The notes beneath the pieces were generated by a model, which did no database searches, had not been told where the DNA came from, and saw nothing but the letters and a program-made list of their open reading frames with translations. A stretch of DNA of 9,516 nucleotides from the NCBI GenBank assembly GCA_030632625.1, contig DAOVUK010000080.1, positions 1 to 9,516 of the forward strand, in the 5' to 3' direction. Below, one piece after another: positions 1 to 6,839 of the stretch (position 1 is its first letter; each line of letters begins with the position of its first letter). Made by a program: the position numbers and the translations under genes. This DNA is from Gammaproteobacteria bacterium. GTDB taxonomy: Bacteria > Pseudomonadota > Gammaproteobacteria > GRL18.

Positions 1-3000
1 GCGAAATACGCCATAATAGGCTCTGGCATGGCGATTATCATCCAATGCTTCAGGCATACCTTCAATCTCACGATTATCGACTTTTTCTTCAAATGATTTA
101 AATAAGGCATATTGTTTAATGGGATAATCAAAAAACGCTTCTGCCTCTTTGATGATTTGTTTGAGAAGTTCAGATAGTACTTTTTGTGCATAAAGATCAT
201 CGTCTAAGCTTTGTTCAATGGTCTTTTTAATCCGGGTACGAATAATATCGGTTTCATTACGCGTTTTTTCTTCACTCCAGTTGTCAATGTCCTCTTCCTT
301 GCCTAGCTCTCCGACAATATAGACGCCTTCTGATTCTTTTATCGTCTCACCAATCACTTGTTTATCAACAAGTCTGCGTAATTGCTCATCATAAGCACTA
401 TAATCAACCGTTTCTTCAGCATCTTGCCGGGCAATTTTGCGCAAGTTATTAAAGAACAGCAGATCTTTTTTATATTGAGAAATATCCGCTTCACTAAAAC
501 TGCTATCAGCAAAGAAACTGCTCGATGACAAAGCCACTTTAAGGCACAGTCCAAACTCAGTTAACGCATGATAAAAGTCTTCACGCAGCATCTGATTCGC
601 ATCATAACTATCACCATCCGCATCATCCTGCCATTTTGGCACCAGTAACTGCCGATATTGCTCAAGATCCTGTTTGTTATAAACATACTTGAAAATAGCC
701 CATACAGACTGATGTAAAGCAGGCAAACGTTTGTACTCAGTATTCATCTGGTGATAAAGGCCATCAATGTCTTCGAGCGAATAGCCGCCCTGAGTACGTT
801 CCGCCAGATCCTGATAATCTTTAATTGCTGTATCCAGTGCCGCCAGAATGCCTCGATAGTCAATTAATAAGCCGTACTGCTTGGCTTCATGCAAACGATT
901 TACACGGGCAATGGCCTGAATGAGATTATGCTCTTTTAATGGTTTGTCGATATACAATACCGTGTTTCTGGGCTCATCAAATCCAGTGAGTAACTTATCG
1001 ACCACAATTAATAAATCCGGTGCGCCATCAGTGGAAAAGTCCTGTAAAATTTTCTGCGTATAATCTTCATCTGCCTGAGTACCTACATTATCTTTCCACC
1101 ATTGCTGCACCTCAGGTAAAGTGGTTTCATCAACACTTTCATGCCCTTCACGACTATCAGGTGGAGAAATGACCACCGCTGAACTGACCAGTCCTGTCGC
1201 ATCCAGATGTTTTTTATAGCGAATAGCTGAAGCTTTACTGTCGGTTGCAAGCTGACCTTTTAAACCCACACGCAATGATTTGATATTACTGGCGAAGTGA
1301 GTCGCAATATCCCAGGCAATTAATTCAATTCGATTATCGGAGGCATAGACGACCCCTTTTTGCGCAAATTTCTTTTTTAGATCAACTCTCTGTTTTTCAC
1401 TCAGAGTCGCTGTGATTTTCTCAAACCAGTTATCAATCGCTTTTTCATTGACAATTAATTCCGGTTGACGTTCTTCATAGAGTAATGGCGTCACGGTGCC
1501 ATCTTCAACAGCGCGCTGCATCGTATAGGCATGTACAATCGGGCCGAACTTATTGACTGTCTTTTCATCTTTCAATAATGGCGTGCCGGTAAAAGCAACA
1601 TAAGCGGCATTGGGTAAGGCCTTACGCATACGTTCATGATTTTCCCTGCCATGCCCCCTGTGGCCTTCATCGACCAGGACAATCATATCAGCACTGGGGT
1701 TATAGCATTCACTGAGTTTTGAAGCCGAAGCAAATTTATTAATAATAGTGAAGATAATGCGATCGTTACCATGACCAATGCGTTCTGCTAATTCACGTCC
1801 TGTACCTACTTTGGCTTTTTCACCTTCTTTTTTAGTGGCAATAACAGAGCCGAAGGCACCGCTCGTTAGAAAAGTCCTGGCCAGTTGTTTCTCTAAATCA
1901 ATTCGATCAGTGACTACCACCACACGACATTTTTTCAGTTCATTTCTGAGTAATAATGCTTTGGTCAAAAACACCATAGTAAAAGACTTACCCGAACCAG
2001 TGGTATGCCAGATCACACCACCTTTACGATGCCCTTCTGGTGTGACATCTCTAATTTGTTCAATCAGACGTTTAATGGCAAAAGCCTGTGCATAGCGCGC
2101 TGCAATCTTGCCGGCTTTTTTATCAAATAAAATAAAATACTGTACAAACTCAAGCAGACGCTCTGGTTTCAATAAACTGATCAGCAAGGTATCTTGTTCA
2201 GTAGCAACAACATGTTCTGACCACAAGGTTTCAAAATACTGGCGATAAGCATCATCGCGTTGCTTAAATAAAGCCTCTTTTTGTTGTGTGCTTAGGGATT
2301 TATTTTTAATCTCATTAAAATCATCCTCAGTTAATTCTTCTTCACGCCAACGAGTCCAGAATTTGGCATCCGTTTTAGTTGTCGCATAGCGACCATCAAT
2401 ACCATTAATGGATACCAGTAATTGTGAATAGGCAAACAGAGTTGGGATCTCATCAACCTTCTGGTTACGGATCTGCTGTGAAATACCTTCTTTAAGCCTG
2501 TCTTTATTGGGATTATGACTATCAGGTCGTTTGGCTTCGATAATAACCAATGGGATACCGTTAACAAAACAGACAATATCGGGTCTTCGTGACTGAGTAC
2601 CCGTTGTATTGAGTACACTAAACTCTTCAGTCACATGAAAATTATTTTTATTAATATCTCGCCAGTTAATAAGCGGTACCGTAATGCTCTCTTTTTTAGT
2701 ATCAATAAACTCAGTGACCGTAATACCCAACATTAATTGATTATAAATACGCTCATTCGCGCTTAACAAGCCTTCATTCATGCCAGGAGAAGCAATATCA
2801 CGCACAACTTGTTCAATGGCATTTTTTGAGAGTGATTGTTCATGTCCACGTAATGAAAAACGGTATTGATGTAAATACTGGACAAGTGTTTCCCGCAATA
2901 CTACTTCACGCTCACTACCTCGCAATGCAAGGCATTGTTCAGGGGGCAGGTAGTTATATCCCATGGCAATAAGTACCTGCAGCGCAGGAATTTTAGCGCT

Positions 3001-3033
3001 GTATTCTTCCTGAGTTTTTGGAGTCGTGTTCAT
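1..3033 (-). CDS. hsdR: Type I restriction enzyme R subunit HsdR (C-terminus beyond window)
   Basis: This is the ATP-dependent translocase and endonuclease subunit of a type I restriction-modification complex; with HsdM and HsdS it cuts unmethylated DNA far from the recognition site. The frame stays open for 1011 codons up to the window edge. An N-terminal PD-(D/E)xK nuclease is visible as RRPDIV (D152) and IIEAKRP (E166, K168), almost the same positions as in EcoR124I. The superfamily 2 helicase motor follows: Walker A TTGSGKS with K349, a DEGH box at 455-458, TGTP at 482-485 and QAIARVNR at 706-713. The EcoR124I homologue is about 1040 residues, so only a short C-terminal piece should be missing. 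The ATG at 3033 is preceded by AGGA with a 10-nt gap. All key catalytic residues are present, so the subunit looks functional. It lies last in the hsd locus, behind an unrecognised gene and a palindromic element. Confidence 0.96.
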   Translation of the reverse strand, partial: MNTTPKTQEEYSAKIPALQVLIAMGYNYLPPEQCLALRGSEREVVLRETLVQYLHQYRFSLRGHEQSLSKNAIEQVVRDIASPGMNEGLLSANERIYNQLMLGITVTEFIDTKKESITVPLINWRDINKNNFHVTEEFSVLNTTGTQSRRPDIVCFVNGIPLVIIEAKRPDSHNPNKDRLKEGISQQIRNQKVDEIPTLFAYSQLLVSINGIDGRYATTKTDAKFWTRWREEELTEDDFNEIKNKSLSTQQKEALFKQRDDAYRQYFETLWSEHVVATEQDTLLISLLKPERLLEFVQYFILFDKKAGKIAARYAQAFAIKRLIEQIRDVTPEGHRKGGVIWHTTGSGKSFTMVFLTKALLLRNELKKCRVVVVTDRIDLEKQLARTFLTSGAFGSVIATKKEGEKAKVGTGRELAERIGHGNDRIIFTIINKFASASKLSECYNPSADMIVLVDEGHRGHGRENHERMRKALPNAAYVAFTGTPLLKDEKTVNKFGPIVHAYTMQRAVEDGTVTPLLYEERQPELIVNEKAIDNWFEKITATLSEKQRVDLKKKFAQKGVVYASDNRIELIAWDIATHFASNIKSLRVGLKGQLATDSKASAIRYKKHLDATGLVSSAVVISPPDSREGHESVDETTLPEVQQWWKDNVGTQADEDYTQKILQDFSTDGAPDLLIVVDKLLTGFDEPRNTVLYIDKPLKEHNLIQAIARVNRLHEAKQYGLLIDYRGILAALDTAIKDYQDLAERTQGGYSLEDIDGLYHQMNTEYKRLPALHQSVWAIFKYVYNKQDLEQYRQLLVPKWQDDADGDSYDANQMLREDFYHALTEFGLCLKVALSSSSFFADSSFSEADISQYKKDLLFFNNLRKIARQDAEETVDYSAYDEQLRRLVDKQVIGETIKESEGVYIVGELGKEEDIDNWSEEKTRNETDIIRTRIKKTIEQSLDDDLYAQKVLSELLKQIIKEAEAFFDYPIKQYALFKSFEEKVDNREIEGMPEALDDNRHARAYYGVFR

Positions 3034-3094
3034 GTTTTTTTATTCCTGTGTTGCTTCTGTATCCACAGTACCAGTTTTTGCTCGATATCTTCTG

Positions 3095-3220
3095 CCTGAA
3101 TAGTGAGTATTTCTGACGCAGAAACCGTCTATAAATACAGGATGTATTATTGTGTTCGGACTGCGTCAAATCACAAAATAATACATCCTGTATTCATAGA
3201 CTCAGTGTTTACTATTCAGG
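3095..3220. repeat. 126-bp nested palindromic element (MITE-like)
   Basis: The gap between hsdR and its upstream neighbour is largely one inverted structure. The outer ends are CCTGAATAGT (3095-3104) and its exact complement ACTATTCAGG (3211-3220). The inner arms, 3127-3151 and 3177-3201, pair over 25 bases with one mismatch and enclose a 25-nt loop. Each inner arm contains its own small dyad, ATACA-GGA-TGTAT, and the left side has an extra hairpin TTCTG-ACG-CAGAA that the right side lacks. Its length and symmetric ends suggest a miniature mobile element or a REP/BIME-like repeat, but no target-site duplication is evident. In RNA it would fold strongly in the leader upstream of hsdR and could limit its expression. 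Confidence 0.7.
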
Positions 3221-3230
3221 TGATGAATCA

Positions 3231-3839
3231 TTATTTCTTTTTCCTATAAAGATCGAGTGATATCACATTATCAATCTTATCGGAATGAACATCAGATGAA
3301 TTCAGAGGATCGTCTGGCAGCCCCAAGTCCTCTATTCCACCAAATCGTTCCTGAAATTCGGCACGTTCCTGTGCTTTCAAACCTTCAATAAAACTATCCG
3401 CTTCTGGTTCACTGCATTCACCATAGTGAGTTAACCAGGCGTGTAAAAATTCATGTTGTGGATGGAAATAGTCTTTTTCAGCCTGACGTTTTCTTAACAC
3501 TCGATTGACAGAGACATCAAAGCCTATCAAATCGACTCCCTGAGGCACCTCACCCATTTCATCTACCGAATATTCAAAGTGCCAGAGCACATCATTAATA
3601 TGGCTTTGTACACTGCGATCACCACGTTGGTAAAAGGCACAACTGTGATGGTGATTAGTATACTGTTCAAGACTGGTTTCAATGGCCAGTGCATTGTCAG
3701 CAACATTATCTGCAAGCAGGGCCAATATTTCATACACATGAACCGTAAGATGATGTTCAAACAGGTTAAGAAAAGCCAGTTCATCGCCTTTTTTTAAGCC
3801 CGTCAGGGTGATGCTAAAACGACTGTGATAATCCATCAC
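3231..3839 (-). CDS. Unrecognised 202-residue acidic protein within the hsd locus
   Basis: I do not recognise this family. It is a soluble protein without signal peptide or membrane segment. Residues 15-60 look helical and rich in Leu/Ala; there is a His cluster at 63-65, a middle part with acidic and aromatic residues, an acidic segment at 141-190 and a basic tail ending DLYRKKK. A HEFLH string (129-133) matches HExxH, the zinc-protease consensus, with H138 and E141 close by, but this short motif can occur by chance. The start is either GTG at 3839 or the adjacent ATG at 3836; GAGGGT at 3849-3854 lies 9 or 12 nt upstream, favouring GTG slightly. It sits between the broken hsdS and hsdR, where type I loci often carry accessory cargo genes. 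Two shorter ORFs over it are shadows. Confidence 0.75.
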   Translation of the reverse strand: MMDYHSRFSITLTGLKKGDELAFLNLFEHHLTVHVYEILALLADNVADNALAIETSLEQYTNHHHSCAFYQRGDRSVQSHINDVLWHFEYSVDEMGEVPQGVDLIGFDVSVNRVLRKRQAEKDYFHPQHEFLHAWLTHYGECSEPEADSFIEGLKAQERAEFQERFGGIEDLGLPDDPLNSSDVHSDKIDNVISLDLYRKKK

Positions 3840-3871
3840 AATCTGGCACCCTCATATGTGCAACCGTTCCA

Positions 3872-3911
3872 CCATTACTGAAATTTTTAATTTGTTTTTT
3901 TGCAGTAATGG
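3872..3911. promoter_or_regulatory. Inverted repeat upstream of the 202-residue gene
   Basis: CCATTACTG (3872-3880) and CAGTAATGG (3903-3911) are perfect 9-bp complements around a 22-nt A/T-rich loop. It overlaps the last codons of the decayed hsdS and falls in the presumed leader of the gene at 3839. It could be an RNA hairpin, an operator, or a recombination scar. The loop T-run lies inside rather than after the stem, so it is not a standard terminator. Confidence 0.45.
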
Positions 3912-4276
3912 CTTTGTAAAGAATATAATAAAAACAAATTACTACTTCTCAAGGGGTGTGCTCGATACATAATAGTACGCTACCCTAGAAACACTCCTTT
4001 AGCATCCTCAATAATACCTACCTCACCAACAGGTGCCTCACGTGTTAAAACTAAATCTCCATTCTGTGGTGCACCACGACGAATCCATGTTATATAAATA
4101 TCCTTGGTCACATATCTGACGTTATTTGTATCAACTCTACCATGCCGTACATTAGTGGTTCGAATCATTTTGTAGGGTGTTTCAAAATCAACAATAGGTG
4201 CCGTTTTATTAACACAATCAATAATGCATTCACATTCATCTTTAATTGGAGATAATTTCCATCCATCAGGCACCAT
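3887..4276 (-). pseudogene. hsdS: Broken hsdS: first recognition domain only, with amber stop
   Basis: The remnant encodes the first target-recognition domain of a type I specificity subunit, which tells the enzyme which sequence to read. The opening VPDGWKLSPIKDECE is a classical HsdS N-terminus, followed by a TRD-like body with GDLVLTREAPVGEVGII. After residue 98 (GVFLG) comes TAG at 3980-3982. The same frame then continues RTIMYRAHP, LFLLYSLQSHYCKK for 30 codons, which is just what an HsdS would read there if the TAG were CAG (LGQRTIMYRA). A second stop, TAA at 3887-3889, ends the homology; the central conserved region and second TRD are absent. HsdS proteins are usually about 400 residues. 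The start at 4276 has GAGGGG 7 nt upstream. The residue matches are from family knowledge, not an alignment. Confidence 0.85.
3925..3952 (-). promoter_or_regulatory. Possible promoter inside the hsdS remnant
   Basis: On the minus strand TTGAGA (3947-3952) and TATTAT (3925-3930) are separated by 16 bp; each hexamer matches the sigma70 consensus at 5 of 6 positions. Initiation near 3918 would give a transcript for the 202-residue gene and possibly hsdR, independent of the promoter in front of the half-S gene. The region is A/T-rich, so a chance match is possible. Confidence 0.35.
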
Positions 4277-4379
4277 TATTCATCCCCTCTAAATAACCTA
4301 TCATATCAAATATGGTCAATAAATTTTTCACTTGGGTACTATTATTATTTTTCATATTTTTGAGTGACTCTTTTAACAT
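4266..4379 (-). CDS. Possible 37-residue small protein coupled to hsdS
   Basis: An ATG at 4379 has AGGAG at 4387-4391, an ideal 7-nt spacing. The 37-residue product (starting MLKESLKNMK, ending GYLEGMNNGA) is not recognised. Its TGA lies just inside the start of the hsdS remnant, whose ribosome binding site GAGGGG is within this ORF, so translation of the two could be coupled. It could be a real leader peptide, or the 3' part of a small gene frame-shifted relative to the ORF starting at 4431. Length gives no statistical support; the strong ribosome binding site is the main argument. Confidence 0.3.
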   Translation of the reverse strand: MLKESLKNMKNNNSTQVKNLLTIFDMIGYLEGMNNGA

Positions 4380-4431
4380 GAGATATCTCCTCGTGTACCT
4401 GCACGAAGTGTTCAGCAATGTCTTTATTCAT
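4345..4431 (-). CDS. Possible 28-residue ORF overlapping the hsdM stop
   Basis: An ATG embedded in the last codons of hsdM (TATGAATAA context) opens a 28-codon frame whose product begins MNKDIAEHFVQVHEE and ends KYEK. The overlap is the start-stop arrangement typical of translationally coupled genes. It ends at an A-rich stretch near 4348, where a one-base shift would join it to the frame running from 4379 to 4266, giving a single protein of roughly 55 residues. It is therefore perhaps the front half of a small broken gene. No known function. Confidence 0.25.
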   Translation of the reverse strand: MNKDIAEHFVQVHEEISHVKRVTQKYEK

Positions 4432-5986
4432 AACCCAACTCTTTTAAATACCCATCCATTTCTAACTCCAGCTCCATAAGCTGTTTATTTAATGTCTCAC
4501 GTTCTTTACGAACAACCATTAAATCAATCTCTTCTTCTTCTTCAAAAGTATCCACATATCTTGGAATATTCAGGTTGTAGTCATTTTCTGCAATCTCTTC
4601 TTTTGTAGCAAGATAGGAATATTTATCAATCGTTTTACGCTTGTTAAAGGTAGCAACAATTTTTTCAATATTATCACTGGTTAAATTATTTTGATTTTTA
4701 CCCGATAGATATTCACGACTGGCATCAATAAACAACAATTTTTCATCCATTTTTTTCTTTTTGAAAATTAAAATCGCAGCAGGAATACCGGTGCCATAAA
4801 AAAGTTTTTCCGGCAGACCAATCACCGCATCAAGCAGATTTTCATCAATGAGTTGTTTGCGGATCTTACCTTCACTGGAACCACGGAATAACACACCATG
4901 CGGTACCACCACGCCCATGCGACCACCAACCTGGTTTTTTACTGCGGGTTTTAAGGTTTCAATCATATGCAGGATAAAGGCGTAGTCACCCTTAGTTCTG
5001 GGTGGAATACCACGGCGATAGCGACTAAAGAGATCCTGCTCTGCGCTGTCATGCCCCCATTTATCTAATGAGAACGGGGGATTTGCCACCACGACATCAA
5101 AGTGTTTCAGACGATCTTCGCCATCCAATAGCTTGGGATTGCGCAGGGTGTCACCCCATTCAATACGATGGTTATCCTCACTGTGCAGAAACATATTCAT
5201 TTTAGCCAGTGCCCAGGTAGAACCAATGGCTTCCTGACCGTAGAGGGCATATTTTTTTGAGCCGTTAAAATGTTTTTTAATTTGCTGACCGCACTTTAAT
5301 AACAATGAAGCCGAACCACAGGCGGGATCGCAAATTTCATCCCCTTCTCTGGGCTGTACTAATTCGGCAATCAGTTCAGACACTTCTGGCGGGGTATAAA
5401 ACTCACCGGCACTTTTACCTGCCCCAGAAGCGAAGCTTTTAATTAGAAACTCAGAGGCATTGCCAATAACATCCAGTTTTCCTACTTTTGAAGGTCGAAG
5501 ATCCAGAGCCTCATGGGCAAAGTCTTCCAGCAGGTGACGTAATAAATCATTTTTTTGTGCTTCTTCACCCAGTTTATTGGCATTAAAACTGATGTCCTGA
5601 AAAACATCACGCAGTTTACTGAGATTGCTTTCTTCAATGGCATGCAGAGCTTTGTCGATACGTTCGCCATTACCGGGCTCATAACGATGCTCATATAAAT
5701 GACTGAAGTTGGATTGCGCCGGCAGTACAAAGCGCTCACTTTTCATGAGTTCTTCTATAAGCTCAGGATGATCACCATGTTCTGACTTGTAGTCATTGTA
5801 GTGATCTTGCCAGACATCGCTGATATATTTCACAAACAGCATGGTCAGTACGTAGTCTTTGTAAATACTGGCATCGACCGTGCCGCGGAAAGTATCACAG
5901 GCTCGCCATACCGCTTTGTTAATGACATCCTGTTTCACGGCATCCTGATTGATTTGGCTGCTTGCTTGAGTGTTTTCGGTGTTCAT
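4424..5986 (-). CDS. hsdM: Type I N6-adenine DNA methyltransferase subunit HsdM
   Basis: HsdM transfers a methyl group from S-adenosylmethionine to adenine N6 at the site chosen by HsdS, protecting host DNA, and forms the core of the restriction complex with HsdR. The 520-residue length equals that of EcoR124I HsdM. An N-terminal HsdM helical domain covers about residues 20-165. The catalytic part shows KSAGEFYTPP at 191-200, the SAM-binding motif DPACGSASLL at 220-229 and the adenine-specific NPPF tetrad at 302-305. VPHGVLFRG (361-369) is another conserved block. The C-terminal 480-517 stretch is acidic then heptad-like, the usual contact with the HsdS helices. ATG 5986 is the first in-frame start and gives the expected N-terminus, though the upstream AGAG is weak. 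It follows the half-S gene by 54 bp. No damage is seen; an 85-residue ORF over it is a shadow. Confidence 0.97.
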   Translation of the reverse strand: MNTENTQASSQINQDAVKQDVINKAVWRACDTFRGTVDASIYKDYVLTMLFVKYISDVWQDHYNDYKSEHGDHPELIEELMKSERFVLPAQSNFSHLYEHRYEPGNGERIDKALHAIEESNLSKLRDVFQDISFNANKLGEEAQKNDLLRHLLEDFAHEALDLRPSKVGKLDVIGNASEFLIKSFASGAGKSAGEFYTPPEVSELIAELVQPREGDEICDPACGSASLLLKCGQQIKKHFNGSKKYALYGQEAIGSTWALAKMNMFLHSEDNHRIEWGDTLRNPKLLDGEDRLKHFDVVVANPPFSLDKWGHDSAEQDLFSRYRRGIPPRTKGDYAFILHMIETLKPAVKNQVGGRMGVVVPHGVLFRGSSEGKIRKQLIDENLLDAVIGLPEKLFYGTGIPAAILIFKKKKMDEKLLFIDASREYLSGKNQNNLTSDNIEKIVATFNKRKTIDKYSYLATKEEIAENDYNLNIPRYVDTFEEEEEIDLMVVRKERETLNKQLMELELEMDGYLKELGYE

Positions 5987-6040
5987 TTTATTCTCTGGTG
6001 ATTAAATTTGGTTATCAAATCTGTCTTTCAGCTCTGGTTT

Positions 6041-6649
6041 TTAAAGCTGGTTTATAAAATCCTGTTCAATGAATTGCTGGCACAGGCCGCGCATCATATG
6101 TTCACGATTATTAAGTAGTTGCTCGGTCAGTTTTTTCTCTTTTAGCCAGACCTGGTGAATCTGGGCAATTTTGTGCTGAGTGTCAAGCGAGGGTAGTTTT
6201 ATCAGCAAGTTACTGATGGTTTGCTTATTGATCATTGGGATATTAGTGCCTGTGTCGTTCCTTTTTAGATATTGCTGGGCAATAGGCTGGTTGATATACC
6301 AACACAAATAAGCAGGATCAATAATGTCAGTATTTGGGGTTAATACAAAGAATTGACCTGCAGCAATAACATTGGGCACATCAGCATTGAACAGACCGCT
6401 ATAGTAATAACCTCCTCGTGCACGCAGTAAAATATCACCTGCTTGCAGAGTACGTGGCGTTTTTTCTTGCGTCATATTGACTTGAGTTGCCAGGGCTAGA
6501 TCAATGTGACCATTTTTTTGAACATCTTTAAGCTGCAAGACGTAGTAATCCCATTTATCCGGCGACTGTTGCACCTTGCTGCGAAACGAGTGGCCACTGC
6601 GAATATCGGACAGCTTACTTAATTTTGTTGTTGTATTTTTTGTGTTCAT
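6041..6649 (-). CDS. Half-size type I specificity subunit (single TRD, HsdS-like)
   Basis: The protein looks like one half of HsdS: one target-recognition domain plus one long helical spacer. From the ATG at 6649 it has 202 residues. Typical HsdS features are LSDIRSGHSFR near 13-23, AGDILLRARGGYYYSG at 70-85, VIAAGQFFVLTP at 94-105, DPAYLCWYINQP at 111-122, GTNIPMINKQTISNLLIKLP at 134-153 and DTQHKIAQIH with the following helix to 195. Full HsdS proteins carry two such units. Engineered and natural half-S subunits are known to dimerise and give a palindromic bipartite target. A TTG at 6694 would extend the frame by 15 residues but lies inside an operator-like dyad. ATG 6649 gives MNTKN, like MNTEN of HsdM, and is preferred although no Shine-Dalgarno is visible. 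It is promoter-proximal in the hsd operon. Confidence 0.85.
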   Translation of the reverse strand: MNTKNTTTKLSKLSDIRSGHSFRSKVQQSPDKWDYYVLQLKDVQKNGHIDLALATQVNMTQEKTPRTLQAGDILLRARGGYYYSGLFNADVPNVIAAGQFFVLTPNTDIIDPAYLCWYINQPIAQQYLKRNDTGTNIPMINKQTISNLLIKLPSLDTQHKIAQIHQVWLKEKKLTEQLLNNREHMMRGLCQQFIEQDFINQL

Positions 6650-6681
6650 ATCATTATGATTGCAGTATTGACTTAAAAGAG

Positions 6682-6702
6682 AACAGTAGAACAACTACTG
6701 TT
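6682..6702. promoter_or_regulatory. Dyad 1, CAGTAG-N5-CTACTG, in the hsd leader
   Basis: AACAGTAG (6682-6689) and CTACTGTT (6695-6702) are perfect 8-bp complements around AACAA. The core, CAGTAG-N5-CTACTG, recurs at 6745-6761 with the same spacer length. The site lies just downstream of the predicted hsd transcription start, where a bound protein would block RNA polymerase; the transcript could also form a hairpin here. It is a likely operator. Confidence 0.65.
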
Positions 6703-6710
6703 TTAAAAGT

Positions 6711-6739
6711 AGTATGATACAAGCTAGAAGCTATGTCAA
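6711..6739 (-). promoter_or_regulatory. Predicted sigma70-like promoter of the hsd operon
   Basis: On the minus strand a perfect TTGACA (6734-6739) is followed, after 17 bp, by CATACT (6711-6716), a 4-of-6 match to TATAAT. Transcription would start near 6704 and give a leader of about 55 nt before the half-S start at 6649. The promoter lies exactly between the two CAGTAG-N5-CTACTG dyads, one upstream of -35 and one just past +1, an arrangement suited to repression. Confidence 0.6.
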
Positions 6740-6744
6740 TATGT

Positions 6745-6761
6745 CAGTAGATACTCTACTG
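6745..6761. promoter_or_regulatory. Dyad 2, CAGTAG-N5-CTACTG, upstream of the hsd -35
   Basis: CAGTAG (6745-6750) and CTACTG (6756-6761) flank ATACT. The half-sites and spacer length match dyad 1, but the arms are only 6 bp. Centre-to-centre distance to dyad 1 is 61 bp, near six helical turns, which would place bound proteins on roughly the same DNA face. It lies between the hsd promoter and the abiEi gene. Confidence 0.6.
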
Positions 6762-6825
6762 TATTTATTTTATTTATTATTGTGTATAGATACTTTTAAA
6801 AAGTGGAAGTTTCTGGAATATTTAG

Positions 6826-6831
6826 TATAAT
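6826..6831 (+). promoter_or_regulatory. TATAAT box directly before abiEi
   Basis: A perfect -10 hexamer ends 8 nt before the abiEi ATG at 6840, so initiation at the normal distance (about 6838) would leave almost no leader. The best -35 candidate at 17 bp, GTGGAA (6803-6808), is poor. A small dyad ACTTTT-A-AAAAGT (6792-6804) covers this area. No Shine-Dalgarno is visible before the ATG, which agrees with a leaderless message. Confidence 0.4.
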
Positions 6832-6839
6832 TCTTCAAT

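Noticed and set aside
1778..2095. 105-codon plus-strand frame
   Set aside because: It is antisense to the helicase core of hsdR, including Walker A, and shows no known protein features.
2331..2618. 95-codon minus-strand frame
   Set aside because: It is a shifted frame over the conserved nuclease region of hsdR.
3095..3220. CRISPR array or IS element at the palindrome
   Set aside because: There are no regularly spaced direct repeats and no transposase frame; only inverted symmetry is present.
3872..3911. Rho-independent terminator for the hsdS remnant
   Set aside because: The stem is A/T-rich, the 22-nt loop is long and no T-run follows the stem in the transcript direction.
6650..6694. 15-residue N-terminal extension of the half-S protein from TTG at 6694
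   Set aside because: It lacks a Shine-Dalgarno, starts inside an operator-like dyad, and the extension does not resemble HsdS; ATG 6649 gives a normal N-terminus.
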